A stretch of DNA of 34,008 nucleotides, taken from assembly GCA_030146875.1 (NCBI GenBank), contig JASLAX010000196.1:1-34008 (forward strand), given 5' to 3'. The notes beneath the pieces were generated by a model. The model was given only the letters and a program-made list of their open reading frames with translations, was not told the DNA's origin and did not search any database. The translations under genes were made by a program, and so were the position numbers. How positions within the stretch are numbered: position 1 is the first letter of the stretch; every line of letters starts with the position of its first letter. This DNA comes from Longimicrobiaceae bacterium. Lineage in GTDB: Bacteria; Gemmatimonadota; Gemmatimonadetes; Longimicrobiales; Longimicrobiaceae. This document shows, one piece after another, positions 7,862 through 16,806 of the stretch.

Positions 7862-10313
7862 TGGTCTCGCCTCTCGGCGGATCCTCCCGACCCCACGAAC
7901 CATCCTCGCAATGGGCTCCCTCCTTTTCCTCCTCCTCGTGGGTGGCATCGTCTGGTGCCTGGCTCGTGGAGCGAGCGAGCCGGCGCATCCGCCGAAGCCT
8001 CAGCAGGCACCCGGCCCTCCGGCCCCGCCGTCACCCGCGTTGCCGGCGGCGGACGAGGATACCACCGAGCACCGGGCGCCGTCCGCGAGCACCCCGCGGG
8101 TGCCGCCTGCTCTCGAAGCCGCGCCGCTCGCCCCGGCTCCATCCATTCCACCCGTCCAGACCCGAGCCGCCTCGACTGCGGCGGCGCGCTGGGTGCCGCC
8201 CGACGAGTCGGTGACGGTAGGCGGATACGTGCTGCCCGGCGGAATGCTGTACGTGGGGCAGAAGCTCGCGGCGGTCTCCGAATGGCGCGGCACGGAGCCG
8301 GCGATGATCCATCCGGGTCTCAAGCTGGCGACCGATTCCACCGCCATCCGCTACGCGACCGCCGGCTACTGGCCGTCGTACTCGGAGGTGTCGCCCGCCT
8401 TCCGGGCCAAGTGCCCGCGGTGGCTCGCCGGCGGACGGCGCGATGCCGAGATCGACATCGGCTGCGTATTCCTGTTCTTCTACGGGCTGGAGCGCCGGGT
8501 GCTCGTCGATTGGGAGAGGGATTCGGCGACTGCGGCCCGGGAGGTCCAGTCGATCGCCGTTGAGGTGGAGCGGCTGCTGGAGATCTACGGTGAGAGCGGA
8601 TCGTTCGAGGGCTACGCGTCCCGGTTCCTGGAGCTGATTCGCCTTCGCTACGGCACGCTGGACCTCGAGCCGGAAACGCCGCCGCTCGAGCGCCCGGGGT
8701 ACGAGCTCCCCCTTCCCCTGCGCGCGAAGCTGGGACGCTTCGCCGTCGAGAAGCAGCCGATTCCCGCTGAGTGGGCGCTGGCATGGGTGCGGCTCTCACC
8801 GCAGGTGTCGTTGCGCACCCCGGCGACCCGCTGCCCGGAGGAGTTCGAGGCCGCGTTCCGGCACCTGTATCGCCAGCGGTTCGGCGATGGCATGGTCGTG
8901 AAGCCCAACAAGACGCAGCTCGCCCTCACCTGTCAGCCCGCCAGCGGCTCGTTCAACGGGACGCAGGTCCGCCTGATGGTGGCCGACCTTCCCGACGTGG
9001 GGGTGCTCACGGCGCCCGTGGACCGGCTGAAGCAGGTCGCCCAGGCCGCGACGGAGGCCATCGACAGGTACAGCCGGTTCGTGGGGCGGAGCGGCGACGG
9101 CGCCAGCCTGGCCGCGCTGGGGCTGCTGCCGCCGGAGGTGCTGCGCAGGCGCGTGCGCCGCGAGCCGCCGCCGCTGGTTGCCGACGTGGCGTCCGCGCTG
9201 CGGCCGGAGGGCCGCGGCACCATGGGCGCGCCGGCGCTGGTCCACCACTGGCCCTCGGCCAGGCCGGACAGGCTCACGCGCAAGGAAGCGGAAGGGCTCG
9301 CGGATTTCCTGGAGAAGCTGGGGATCGGCATCGCGCCCGACGCGCGGCATACCGGCATCAATCTCTCGCAGTCGGACACGACCGCCGTCTTCCTGCTCCC
9401 ATCGCAGACGCAGGAGCCGGGGCCCGACCTGGCGAGCGCGACGCTGCTGCTCACGCTGGCCGCCGCCGTGGCCGGCTCGGACGAGATCGCGCAACGCGAG
9501 GAGGAGGAGATCGAGCGGCACCTGGAGTCGGCGTACCGGCTGAACGAGGCGGACCGCGTGCGACTTCGGGGACACCTGGAGTGGCTGCGGGTCTGCCCGC
9601 CGTCGACCACGGGGCTCAGGAAGCAACTCGCCCCCCTTCCCGCCGCCACGCGGCACGAGATCGCCCGCGCGCTGATCGCGATTGCGGGCGCTGACGGGCA
9701 CGTGAGCCCGGTGGAGGTGAAGATGCTAGCGAAGCTGTACCCGCTGCTTGGACTGGACGCGCAGCAGGTGTACACCGACGTGCACTCCCTCGCCGCCGGC
9801 ACGCCCGCCACCATCCTTCCCGCCGATGCGGCGCCGGACTACGCCATCCCCCGCCCCAACCCGGAGCCGGTCACGGCGGCGCCCGCGCGGCCGGCCGGGT
9901 TCACGCTGGACACCACGCGCATCGCCGCCATCCAGCACGAGACTCACGAGGTCACCCGCGTGCTCGCGTCCGTGTTCGCCGACGAGGAGCCGGCGTCCGC
10001 ATCGCCGGAACCCGCCGGTGCCGTCGCGCTGGCGCCCGGGGAACCGGTGGAGGCGGACGAGGCGCCCGCGGCCGCGGACGACCGGCTGCCGGGGTTGGAC
10101 GTGGCACACTCCGCGCTGGTGCGTGCACTGGGTGGCCGGGACGAGATCGACGCCGCGGAGTTCGCCATTCTGGCCGACGCCCACGGGCTGATGGCGGGCG
10201 GAGCCATGGAATCCATCAACGACGCCGCCTTCCAGCTCTGCGACGAGCCGCTGCTGGAAGGCGCGGACCCCATCGACATCAACCCCTTCGCCCGCGAGGA
10301 GCTGTTCAGATGA
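7857..10313 (+). CDS. Membrane-anchored TerB-N / TerB / TerB-C domain protein
   Basis: An 818-residue protein from ATG 7857; ATG 7911 (18 codons later) is a serious alternative because a promoter overlaps the first ATG. One membrane helix lies at residues 16-35, followed by a Pro/Ala-rich linker to about 110. The TerB-N domain follows (about 117-265), with VGGYVLPGGMLYVG, YWPSYSEVSPAFRAK and DIGCVFLFFYGLERRVLVD. A TerB-like helical domain lies near 525-645, with acidic SDEIAQREEEEIERHL and ADGHVSPVEV. The C-terminus (about 730-815) matches TerB-C, ending LCDEPLLEG and DPIDINPFAREEL. These families are linked to tellurite/stress Ter systems and to DNA-processing operons, where TerB is thought to sense metal or envelope signals at the membrane. 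The stop overlaps the ATPase start as ATGA, so the two are coupled. The function is inferred from domains and context. Confidence 0.85.
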   Translation: MIGLASRRILPTPRTILAMGSLLFLLLVGGIVWCLARGASEPAHPPKPQQAPGPPAPPSPALPAADEDTTEHRAPSASTPRVPPALEAAPLAPAPSIPPVQTRAASTAAARWVPPDESVTVGGYVLPGGMLYVGQKLAAVSEWRGTEPAMIHPGLKLATDSTAIRYATAGYWPSYSEVSPAFRAKCPRWLAGGRRDAEIDIGCVFLFFYGLERRVLVDWERDSATAAREVQSIAVEVERLLEIYGESGSFEGYASRFLELIRLRYGTLDLEPETPPLERPGYELPLPLRAKLGRFAVEKQPIPAEWALAWVRLSPQVSLRTPATRCPEEFEAAFRHLYRQRFGDGMVVKPNKTQLALTCQPASGSFNGTQVRLMVADLPDVGVLTAPVDRLKQVAQAATEAIDRYSRFVGRSGDGASLAALGLLPPEVLRRRVRREPPPLVADVASALRPEGRGTMGAPALVHHWPSARPDRLTRKEAEGLADFLEKLGIGIAPDARHTGINLSQSDTTAVFLLPSQTQEPGPDLASATLLLTLAAAVAGSDEIAQREEEEIERHLESAYRLNEADRVRLRGHLEWLRVCPPSTTGLRKQLAPLPAATRHEIARALIAIAGADGHVSPVEVKMLAKLYPLLGLDAQQVYTDVHSLAAGTPATILPADAAPDYAIPRPNPEPVTAAPARPAGFTLDTTRIAAIQHETHEVTRVLASVFADEEPASASPEPAGAVALAPGEPVEADEAPAAADDRLPGLDVAHSALVRALGGRDEIDAAEFAILADAHGLMAGGAMESINDAAFQLCDEPLLEGADPIDINPFAREELFR

Positions 10314-11695
10314 CGCAAAGCGCCGAGCGCATTCGGCCCCGCGACCGCGACGCCATTCTGCAGTCCCTGGCGGCGGGCGTGGTGCCGCGCCGCGGGCAGC
10401 AGCACATCCAGGTGGGCCGCGCGGACGAGATCCGCGCCCTGCTGCGCGACGTGGAGCGCCTGGCCGACGGCGGGTCGGCCGTTCGCTTCGTGATTGGCGA
10501 GTACGGCGCGGGGAAGACCTTCTTCCTGAACCTGGTCCGGTCCGTGGCCCTGGAGAAGGGGCTCGTGACCATGCACGCGGACCTGAACCCCGACCGGCGG
10601 CTGCACGCCACCGGCGGCCAGGCCCGCAACCTGTTCGCCGAGCTGGCGCGCAGCACGGCCACGCGGACGGCGCCGGAAGGCGGCGCACTGGCGGCGGTCG
10701 TGGAGCGCTTCGTCACCAGCGCGCGGCAGGAGGCCGTCCCGGCCGGCGACGACCCCGAGGCGGTGATCATGCGGCGCCTCTCCACGCTGTCGGAGATGGT
10801 GGGCGGATACGACTTCGCCTCCGTGATCGCCGCGTACTGGCGCGGGCACCAGCAGGGCGACGATTCGCTCAAGGCCGCCGCCGTGCGGTAGCTGCGCGGC
10901 GAGTACACGTCGAAGACGGACGCGCGCAGCGACCTGGGGGTGCGGACGATCGTGGACGACGCGAACGTCTACGATCACCTGAAGCTGTTCTCCCTCTTCT
11001 GCGTGCAGGCGGGGTACGGCGGGCTGGTGGTGGTGCTGGACGAGATGGTGAACCTGTACAAGCTCACCAACACCCAGGCCCGCCGCTCCAACTACGAGCA
11101 GGTCCTGCGAATCGTGAACGACTGCCTTCAGGGCGGCGCGCACCACCTGGGCTTCCTGATGGGCGGCACGCCGGAGTTCCTGATGGACACGCGCCGCGGC
11201 CTGTACAGCTACGAGGCGCTGCAGTCGCGGCTGGCCGAGAACGCCTTCGCGGCGGGCGGGCTGAAGGACCTTACGGGACCGGTGGTCCGGCTGGCCAACC
11301 TGACGCCGGAGGAGCTATACGTCCTGCTGGGCAAGCTGCGCCACGTGCAGGCCTCGGGCGATGCGGGCGCGTACCTGCTGCCGGACGAAGCCCTGCACGC
11401 GTTCATGGAGCATTGCCACACGCGCATCGGCGCGGCGTACTTCCAGACGCCGCGCTCCAGCATCCGCGCCTTCGTGCAGCTCCTCGCCGTCGTGGAGCAG
11501 AATCCCGGCGCGGACTGGCGCGCGCTGCTGGGGTCGGTGGAGGTTTCGCCCGAGGGCAACCCCGACCTGGAGCCGGTGCCGGCGGACGACGACGGCCCGG
11601 CCGAGGCCGGACCGGCGACCGCCCCCGGTCCTCCACCGCCCGCCTCCCCCGCGTCTTCCGCGGATGGCGACGCGCTCTCCACGTTCCGGCTCTAG
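10310..11695 (+). pseudogene. DUF2791/BrxD-like P-loop ATPase interrupted by an in-frame TAG
   Basis: One continuous frame of 462 codons encodes a BrxD-like (DUF2791) ATPase, but codon 194 (10889-10891) is TAG. It splits the gene into an N-terminal 193-residue part (10310-10891) and a C-terminal part open from GTG 10940. Walker A is FVIGEYGAGKTFFL (61-74); Walker B is GLVVVLDEMVNLY (238-250). SNYEQVLRIVNDCLQ and MGGTPEFLMDTRRGLYSYEAL follow, which are hallmarks of the family. BrxD-type ATPases occur with Lhr-like helicases in type 2 BREX phage-defence loci and in TerB-linked operons. The two halves of the ATP site are in different fragments, so without readthrough the enzyme should be inactive. 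Nothing else in the gene is damaged, which suggests a recent nonsense change, a sequencing error, or suppression. Confidence 0.85.
10889..10891 (+). other. In-frame TAG within the DUF2791/BrxD-like gene
   Basis: The frame reads A-V-R-stop-L-R-G-E-Y. From memory of the family, this position is normally Trp (R-W-L-R-G-E), so one change TGG to TAG explains the stop. Flanking codons stay homologous on both sides with no frameshift. Confidence 0.8.
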
Positions 11696-11702
11696 GCGCA
11701 GG

Positions 11703-13895
11703 ATGACGCACGCCGCGGCCTCCGGTGCCTTCGGGCTGCTCGCGCAACCCGTCCAGCGCTGGATCTACCGGCAGGGGTGGGACGCCCTGCGCGACATCCA
11801 GGAGCAGGCGGTCGCGCCCGTGCTCTCCGGCGACACGGACGTGCTCATCTCCTCGGGCACGGCGAGCGGCAAGACCGAGGCGGCGTTCGTGCCCATCGCC
11901 AGCGCTCTGGCCGTGGGCGGCGCGGAAGGCCTGGCCGCGCTCTGCGTGAGCCCCCTCAAGGCGCTCATCAACGACCAGGCGCGGCGGCTGGAGGCGCTGT
12001 TCGAGGCCGTCGGCCGGCCCGTGCATCCGTGGCACGGAGACGCGGCGCAGAAGGGCAAGCGCGAGGTCCTGGCCGGAAGAGGCGGCGTGCTGCTGATCAC
12101 GCCGGAGTCGCTGGAGGCGTTCTTCGTCCGGCGCGGGCACCAACTGCCGCACCTGTTCGGCGGGGTGCGCTACGTGGTGGTGGACGAGTTCCATGCGTTC
12201 ATCGGCAGCGAGCGCGGCATGCAGCTCCAGTCGCTGCTGCACCGCCTGGAGACGGCGGTCCGCCGGCGCGTCCCCCGCATCGCCCTGAGCGCGACGCTGG
12301 GCGACCTGGACGCCGCCTGCGAGCTGCTGCGCCCGGGGGGCGGCGCAAGCGTGCACACCGTGGTCTCGGATGCGAACCGGAGCGAGGTGCCGCTGCAGGT
12401 GCGCGGCTACCGTGTCACCGCGGCCCGCCCCGCGGTGGAGGGTGCGCCGCCGGATGCGGGCGAGGACCGGCTGGAGGGCGACCTGTTCCGGTTCCTGCGC
12501 GGCGGGCGGCACATCGCGTTCGCCAACCGCCGCGGCGACGTGGAGCACTTCGCCGACGCGCTGCGCCGCCGCTGCGAGGCCATGCGCCTGCCCAACGAGT
12601 TCTGGCCGCACCACGGGAGCCTGCAGAAGCAGCTGCGCGAGGACGCCGAGGACGCGCTGCGCAATCCGTCCCGCCCCGCGACCGTCATCGCCACCACCAC
12701 GCTGGAGCTGGGGATCGACGTGGGGGCGGTGGAGAGCATCGCGCAGATCGGCCCACCTCCCTCCGTGGCCAGCATGCGGCAGCGCCTGGGCCGCGCCGGC
12801 CGCCGCGGGTCCCCCGCCGTGCTGCGCGTCTTCATCCGCGAGGACGAGATCCGCGCCGACTCCTCCCCGCAGGACCGCCTGCGGATGGACCTGGTGCAGA
12901 CCGTCGCGATGGTGCGCCTGCTGGCCCGGCGCTGGTACGAGCCGCCGGCCGGCGGGGCGCTGCACCTCTCCACCCTGGTGCAGCAGGTGCTCTCCGTCCT
13001 GGCCCAGCACGGCGAGGCCACGGCGGAGCAGACGTTCCGGCTCCTCTGCGCGACCGGCCCGTTCAGCGCGGTGGACGCGCCCGCCTTCATGGCGCTGCTG
13101 CGCGACCTGGGCCGGGCGGAGCTGGTCTCGCAGGTCCACACCGGCGGCCTGGTGCTGGGCGGCGCGGGCGAGACCCTGGTGAACCAGTACGACTTCTACG
13201 CCGCGTTCACCTCGCCCGAGGAGTACCGCCTGGAGGCGGGGTCGCGCACCCTGGGCACGCTGCCGGTCACCATGCCGATCACCGTCGGCCTGCCGATCGT
13301 CTTCGCGGGGCGCCGGTGGAAGGTCACCGAGGTGGACGACGAGCGGAAGGTGATCTACCTGGCCCCCGCCAGCGGGGGGCGGCCACCCGCGTTCGGGGGG
13401 AGCGCGGCGGAGGTGCACGACCGGGTGCGACGGGAGATGCACGCCGTCTACCTGGCGGACGACGCGCCGGCGTTCCTGGATCCCGCGGCGCAGGCGCTAC
13501 TGGCGGAGGCGCGCGCCGAGTTCCTGCGCCTGGAGCTGCACGCGTGCGCGCTGCTGCCGTGGGAGGGCGGAACGTTGTGGTTTCCGTGGGTGGGGGACCG
13601 AGTGCTCGGCACGGTGCAGCTCATGCTGCGCGCGGGCGGCCTGGACGCCGCCACCGAGCTCGGCGCGCTCCGGGTGGAGCGCCGCACGCCGGACGAGGTG
13701 CGGGATGCGCTGCGCATCCTGGCCGCCGCGCCTGCGCCCGAACCGCGCGTCCTCGCCGAATCCGTCGCCACGAAGCACGTCGAGAAGCACCACGTCTGGC
13801 TTTCCGACGCCCTGCTGGAGGCGGACTACGCGGCGGGAAGGCTGGACGTGGAGGGGGCGCGTGCATCTTTGCATCACCCACCATCCTACCCTTGA
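11703..13895 (+). CDS. Lhr/BrxHI-like superfamily 2 helicase
   Basis: A 730-residue helicase from ATG 11703, 7 nt after the ATPase stop. Motif I is SSGTASGKTEA (50-60), and motif Ia is CVSPLKALINDQ. Motif II is VVVDEFHAF, a DEFH variant of DEAH/DExH (161-164), and motif III is ALSATLGD (194-201). Motif V is TTTLELGIDVG (331-341) and motif VI is QRLGRAGRRG (360-369). The LELGIDVG plus LGRAGRRGS pattern is typical of Lhr-type DExH helicases and of BrxHI, which accompanies BrxD in type 2 BREX. ATP-driven translocation along DNA is predicted. The region after about residue 380 (winged-helix and Lhr-core-like) is intact. The last residues (RASLHHPPSYP) coincide with a switch to less GC-rich DNA near 13860, so the natural C-terminus may have been altered where the next gene was inserted. 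Confidence 0.88.
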   Translation: MTHAAASGAFGLLAQPVQRWIYRQGWDALRDIQEQAVAPVLSGDTDVLISSGTASGKTEAAFVPIASALAVGGAEGLAALCVSPLKALINDQARRLEALFEAVGRPVHPWHGDAAQKGKREVLAGRGGVLLITPESLEAFFVRRGHQLPHLFGGVRYVVVDEFHAFIGSERGMQLQSLLHRLETAVRRRVPRIALSATLGDLDAACELLRPGGGASVHTVVSDANRSEVPLQVRGYRVTAARPAVEGAPPDAGEDRLEGDLFRFLRGGRHIAFANRRGDVEHFADALRRRCEAMRLPNEFWPHHGSLQKQLREDAEDALRNPSRPATVIATTTLELGIDVGAVESIAQIGPPPSVASMRQRLGRAGRRGSPAVLRVFIREDEIRADSSPQDRLRMDLVQTVAMVRLLARRWYEPPAGGALHLSTLVQQVLSVLAQHGEATAEQTFRLLCATGPFSAVDAPAFMALLRDLGRAELVSQVHTGGLVLGGAGETLVNQYDFYAAFTSPEEYRLEAGSRTLGTLPVTMPITVGLPIVFAGRRWKVTEVDDERKVIYLAPASGGRPPAFGGSAAEVHDRVRREMHAVYLADDAPAFLDPAAQALLAEARAEFLRLELHACALLPWEGGTLWFPWVGDRVLGTVQLMLRAGGLDAATELGALRVERRTPDEVRDALRILAAAPAPEPRVLAESVATKHVEKHHVWLSDALLEADYAAGRLDVEGARASLHHPPSYP

Positions 13896-13903
13896 GCGGA
13901 GGC

Positions 13904-14788
13904 ATGCCGAAAACGATAGCCCGAACGGATGACCGGAACGGCCGGCGCGTGATCCTCATCGCGGAAGTGTGCAAGGATCATAGTAGGTGGAAAGGAAGAA
14001 CGTTCTATCCGGTCGCCGGGACCGAAAAGATGTACGCACGGGTGAACGTCGACTCCCCACACTTCTACTATGCTTCCGAGAGGGCTGGTGGTGGCGGTGG
14101 CGAAGGTGAAGGGATCGTACATGAGCTGGCCAAGCTCGTGATTTGCGAGACGCGAGAGCTTCGCATTCGATTCAAGGACGCAGCCCCGCTCCACCTCCGC
14201 TTTTCCGAGGTGCAGCCAGAGGTGCCGTTCCAATCCGGGAACGTTACGTACCGCATCGACCTTGTCGGCACGTTAAGCGAGCCAGCCGAACTGGTTCGGC
14301 GGTGGGGACGCGAACTGTTCATCGAGATCCTCGTGTGCCACAAGACCGAGGTCCACAAGGTGAAAGCTCTCCGGCGCGAGGGACGCGCCACCATTGAAGT
14401 AAAGGTGCATGATGACTGGAAAGACGAGGCTCAGGCGGCATCGAGCGAAGCGGACGTGAACCGGATCAAAGCGGGGATCCGATCCCGGTTCCAGCGACCG
14501 CTTCGCGCGTGGCGCCTGCACAATCCGAACTGGATGGAAGAAGGCGCAGCGAAAGATCCATATCTTCCGCAGCGCGTCTCGCCAGTACCACCCCCGCTAC
14601 CACTCCGACCAGCACCACCAGCGCCGCGGGCTGCCGAGCTGCGGCGGCTCGATCCCGCTCCCTCGCGGGGGCAGGCGCCCCCGGCGCCCCACGAGCCGGT
14701 GGACCAGCCTGCGATACCGCCACGTGAGCCGCCCAGAGCGGGTCTTCTCGCCAAGGCCGTCGCATGGGTGCGCGCGCGGCGCCGGTGA
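13904..14788 (+). CDS. CoiA-like protein, candidate PD-(D/E)XK nuclease
   Basis: A 294-residue protein from ATG 13904, 8 nt after the helicase stop. A purine-rich GGAGG lies unusually close to the start (1 nt away). Residues 60-170 resemble the nuclease-like core of the competence protein CoiA family: an acidic then H-x3-K helix (EGIVHELAKLVI; E69, H73, K77), then YRIDLVG with D119, then ELFIEILVCHK with E141, H146 and K147, then a closing ATIEVKV strand. That order is the PD-(D/E)XK arrangement, with the ExK position replaced by E-I-L and a following HK. The C-terminal third is Pro-rich and ends in a basic helix. The gene is clearly less GC-rich than its neighbours, suggesting separate acquisition. 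As the last gene of the island it may act as the DNA- or RNA-cleaving effector, but this is inference. Confidence 0.55.
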   Translation: MPKTIARTDDRNGRRVILIAEVCKDHSRWKGRTFYPVAGTEKMYARVNVDSPHFYYASERAGGGGGEGEGIVHELAKLVICETRELRIRFKDAAPLHLRFSEVQPEVPFQSGNVTYRIDLVGTLSEPAELVRRWGRELFIEILVCHKTEVHKVKALRREGRATIEVKVHDDWKDEAQAASSEADVNRIKAGIRSRFQRPLRAWRLHNPNWMEEGAAKDPYLPQRVSPVPPPLPLRPAPPAPRAAELRRLDPAPSRGQAPPAPHEPVDQPAIPPREPPRAGLLAKAVAWVRARRR

Positions 14789-14894
14789 ACGCCCGAAACT
14801 CGCGGCACTGGTGCCGATAAAGTTCGGTATTCTTTCAGTGGCTGGACGGAAACATGTCCACTAGGTTGCAACGTCACGGAACGTCCCTTCGGAA

Positions 14895-14918
14895 CCACTC
14901 CGTGTGCCCACGGAGTGG
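14895..14918. terminator. 10-bp hairpin between the island and rmuC
   Basis: CCACTCCGTG (14895-14904) pairs perfectly with CACGGAGTGG (14909-14918) around a 4-nt loop. No T-run follows. It lies 107 nt after the CoiA-like gene and 45 nt before rmuC, so it may end the island transcript or structure the rmuC leader. Confidence 0.45.
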
Positions 14919-14962
14919 CCCCGGCAGTAGCCCCCCGCCTTCCACCACGCCGACCCCTTCCG

Positions 14963-16426
14963 ATGTCGATCGAACTGCTCCTCTACGTCGTCGTCACCCT
15001 GCTGCTCGTCTGCGCGGTGCTGCTCGTCGTGCTGCTGCGCGGCAGGAACGGCGGCGAAGAGGCGAAGCTCCTCGCCGCACGCGTGGACGACGTCAACAAG
15101 AACCAGGACCGGGCCGCGCACGCCCTTCGCGACGACCTGGCGCGGTCGCGGGAAGCGGCCGAGAGCGACGCGTCCCGCCTGCGGAGCGAGGTCGCAGGCT
15201 CGGTGAAGGGCCTGGGGGACACCGTGTTCCAGCACCTGGGCACGCTCTCCAGCACGCAGCAGGAACACCTGGCGAGCGTGCTCGCGGCGCTCACCCGGAT
15301 GACGGAGACGCAGCAGGGAGGCGCCGGGAAGCTGCGCGAGGAGGTGGGCGCCACGCTGAAGGGCTTCAACGACACCGTCATACAGACCCTCAACGGGATC
15401 TCGGCCGCAAGCGGCGAGCAGATGGACAAGCTGCGGCTCTCGGTGGAGGCGCGGCTGGAGCAGATCCGTGCGGACAACTCCGCCAAGCTGGAGCAGGTGC
15501 GCCAGACGGTCGACGAGAAGCTGCAGGGGGTGCTGGAGCAGCGGCTGGGCGAGAGCTTTCGCCTGGTCAGCGACCGCCTGGAACAGGTGCACAAGGGTCT
15601 CGGCGAGATGCAGACGCTCGCGAGCGGCGTGGGGGACCTGAAGAAGGTGCTCTCGAACGTGAAGGTGCGCGGCAACTGGGGCGAGATGCAGCTCGGCAAC
15701 CTGCTGGAGCAGGTGCTCACGGCCGACCAGTACGAGGCGAACGTAGCGACGAACGAGTTCAACGGCACCAGGGTGGAGTTCGCCATCAAGCTCCCCGGCC
15801 AGGAGCTGGGCCCGGTGTGGCTCCCGATCGACGCGAAGTTCCCCGTCGAGGACTACCAGCGGCTGGTCGACGCGCAGGAGGCGGGTGACCTGCAGGGGAT
15901 GGAGACGGCGTCGCGGCAGCTCGAGCAGCGCATCCGCCTCTGCGCCAAGGACATCTGCACCAAGTACCTCAACCCGCCGCAGACCACCGACTTCGGCATC
16001 ATGTTCCTGCCCACCGAGGGCCTGTACGCCGAGGTGGTGCGGCGCGCGGGGCTGCTGGATTCCATCCAGCGCGAGTGGCGCGTGGTCGTGGCGGGGCCCA
16101 CCACGCTCTGGGCCATCCTGAACAGCTTGCAGATGGGATTCCGCACGCTCGCCATCCAGCAGCGATCGAGCGAGGTGTGGGGGGTTCTGGGCGCGGTGAA
16201 GACGGAGTTCGGGAACTTCGGCGCGGTGCTGGAGAAGGTGAAGAAGAAGCTGGAAGCCGCCACCAGCGAGATGGACCGCGCGGGGGTCCGCACGCGAGCG
16301 ATCGAGAGAAAGCTGCGCACCGTGCAGGAGCTGCCGCAGACCGAATCCCGCGCCTTGCTCCTGGGCGACGGCATCGCGATCGTCGACGGGGACGATGCCA
16401 CGGAGGTGACCGCCCTGGAAGCCTGA
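14963..16426 (+). CDS. rmuC: DNA recombination protein RmuC
   Basis: A 487-residue protein from ATG 14963; an ATG-like extension to 14915 is possible but lies over a hairpin. Residues 4-25 form one membrane helix, followed by a long Gln/Glu-rich coiled coil (about 35-225). The nuclease-like RmuC domain begins VRGNWGEMQLGNLLEQVL (235-252). It continues with TRVEFAIKLPG, WLPIDAKFPVEDYQRL (D290 and K292 of the PD-(D/E)XK fold) and the family block TDFGIMFLPTEGLYAEVV. RmuC proteins limit recombination at inverted repeats and are thought to be restriction-endonuclease-fold proteins acting on DNA. The length is typical. It is transcribed in the same direction as the defence-like island but is separated by 174 nt and a hairpin, so it is probably an independent chromosomal gene. 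Confidence 0.95.
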   Translation: MSIELLLYVVVTLLLVCAVLLVVLLRGRNGGEEAKLLAARVDDVNKNQDRAAHALRDDLARSREAAESDASRLRSEVAGSVKGLGDTVFQHLGTLSSTQQEHLASVLAALTRMTETQQGGAGKLREEVGATLKGFNDTVIQTLNGISAASGEQMDKLRLSVEARLEQIRADNSAKLEQVRQTVDEKLQGVLEQRLGESFRLVSDRLEQVHKGLGEMQTLASGVGDLKKVLSNVKVRGNWGEMQLGNLLEQVLTADQYEANVATNEFNGTRVEFAIKLPGQELGPVWLPIDAKFPVEDYQRLVDAQEAGDLQGMETASRQLEQRIRLCAKDICTKYLNPPQTTDFGIMFLPTEGLYAEVVRRAGLLDSIQREWRVVVAGPTTLWAILNSLQMGFRTLAIQQRSSEVWGVLGAVKTEFGNFGAVLEKVKKKLEAATSEMDRAGVRTRAIERKLRTVQELPQTESRALLLGDGIAIVDGDDATEVTALEA

Positions 16427-16806
16427 CCGCGAGCGGATACGGTTCGCCCGCCCCCCGGGCAAGTGCGAGTGCGGCCCCAGCAACTACCCTGCGCCGGGGC
16501 CGCACGCAATCCAGCCCCCCGGGCGCCAGCGCCGCCGCGGCGACCTGCCCCGGTCCGTTCGTCTTCTCCGCCCGCCCCCATCTTCCATTTCAGCACCGGA
16601 GCGCCATCCGCAGGCATGCACGCCGCCCGGAGGAGTTAGGGAGTTCGGGGGAGTTCCGGGCCGCTTCCTTACCCTCCCAAAACGCCACCCCTCCATGGTC
16701 GCGGGCAGCGCGAGAAGTCCTCGCCACCAGGCACTGGCACGGAACCCGCCAACGGGGTATCTTTCCGAAGAGAAGCCGAAGAACCCGCACGACGGCAGCA
16801 GGTCCG
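16427..16806. other. Intergenic region between rmuC and the radical SAM gene
   Basis: 380 nt. The first part holds the rmuC hairpin (16469-16505). Three copies of GGAGTT occur at 16632-16637, 16640-16645 and 16650-16655. The remainder has mixed composition and no gene; a promoter for the radical SAM gene is expected but was not recognised. Confidence 0.4.
16469..16505 (+). terminator. Stem-loop after rmuC
   Basis: GTGCGGCCCC (16469-16478) pairs with GGGGCCGCAC (16496-16505) across a 17-nt loop, starting 43 nt after the rmuC stop. The stem is perfect over 10 bp but has no T-run, as is common in very GC-rich genomes. Confidence 0.45.

Noticed and set aside
10310..14788. Complete BREX locus
   Set aside because: Only BrxD-like and BrxHI-like genes are seen; PglX methylase, PglZ, BrxC and BrxA/BrxB are absent from the window.
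14804..14833. Promoter for rmuC around GGCACTGGTGCC and TATTCT
   Set aside because: A -10-like box exists but no -35 box at suitable spacing, and the sigma-54 pattern does not fit.
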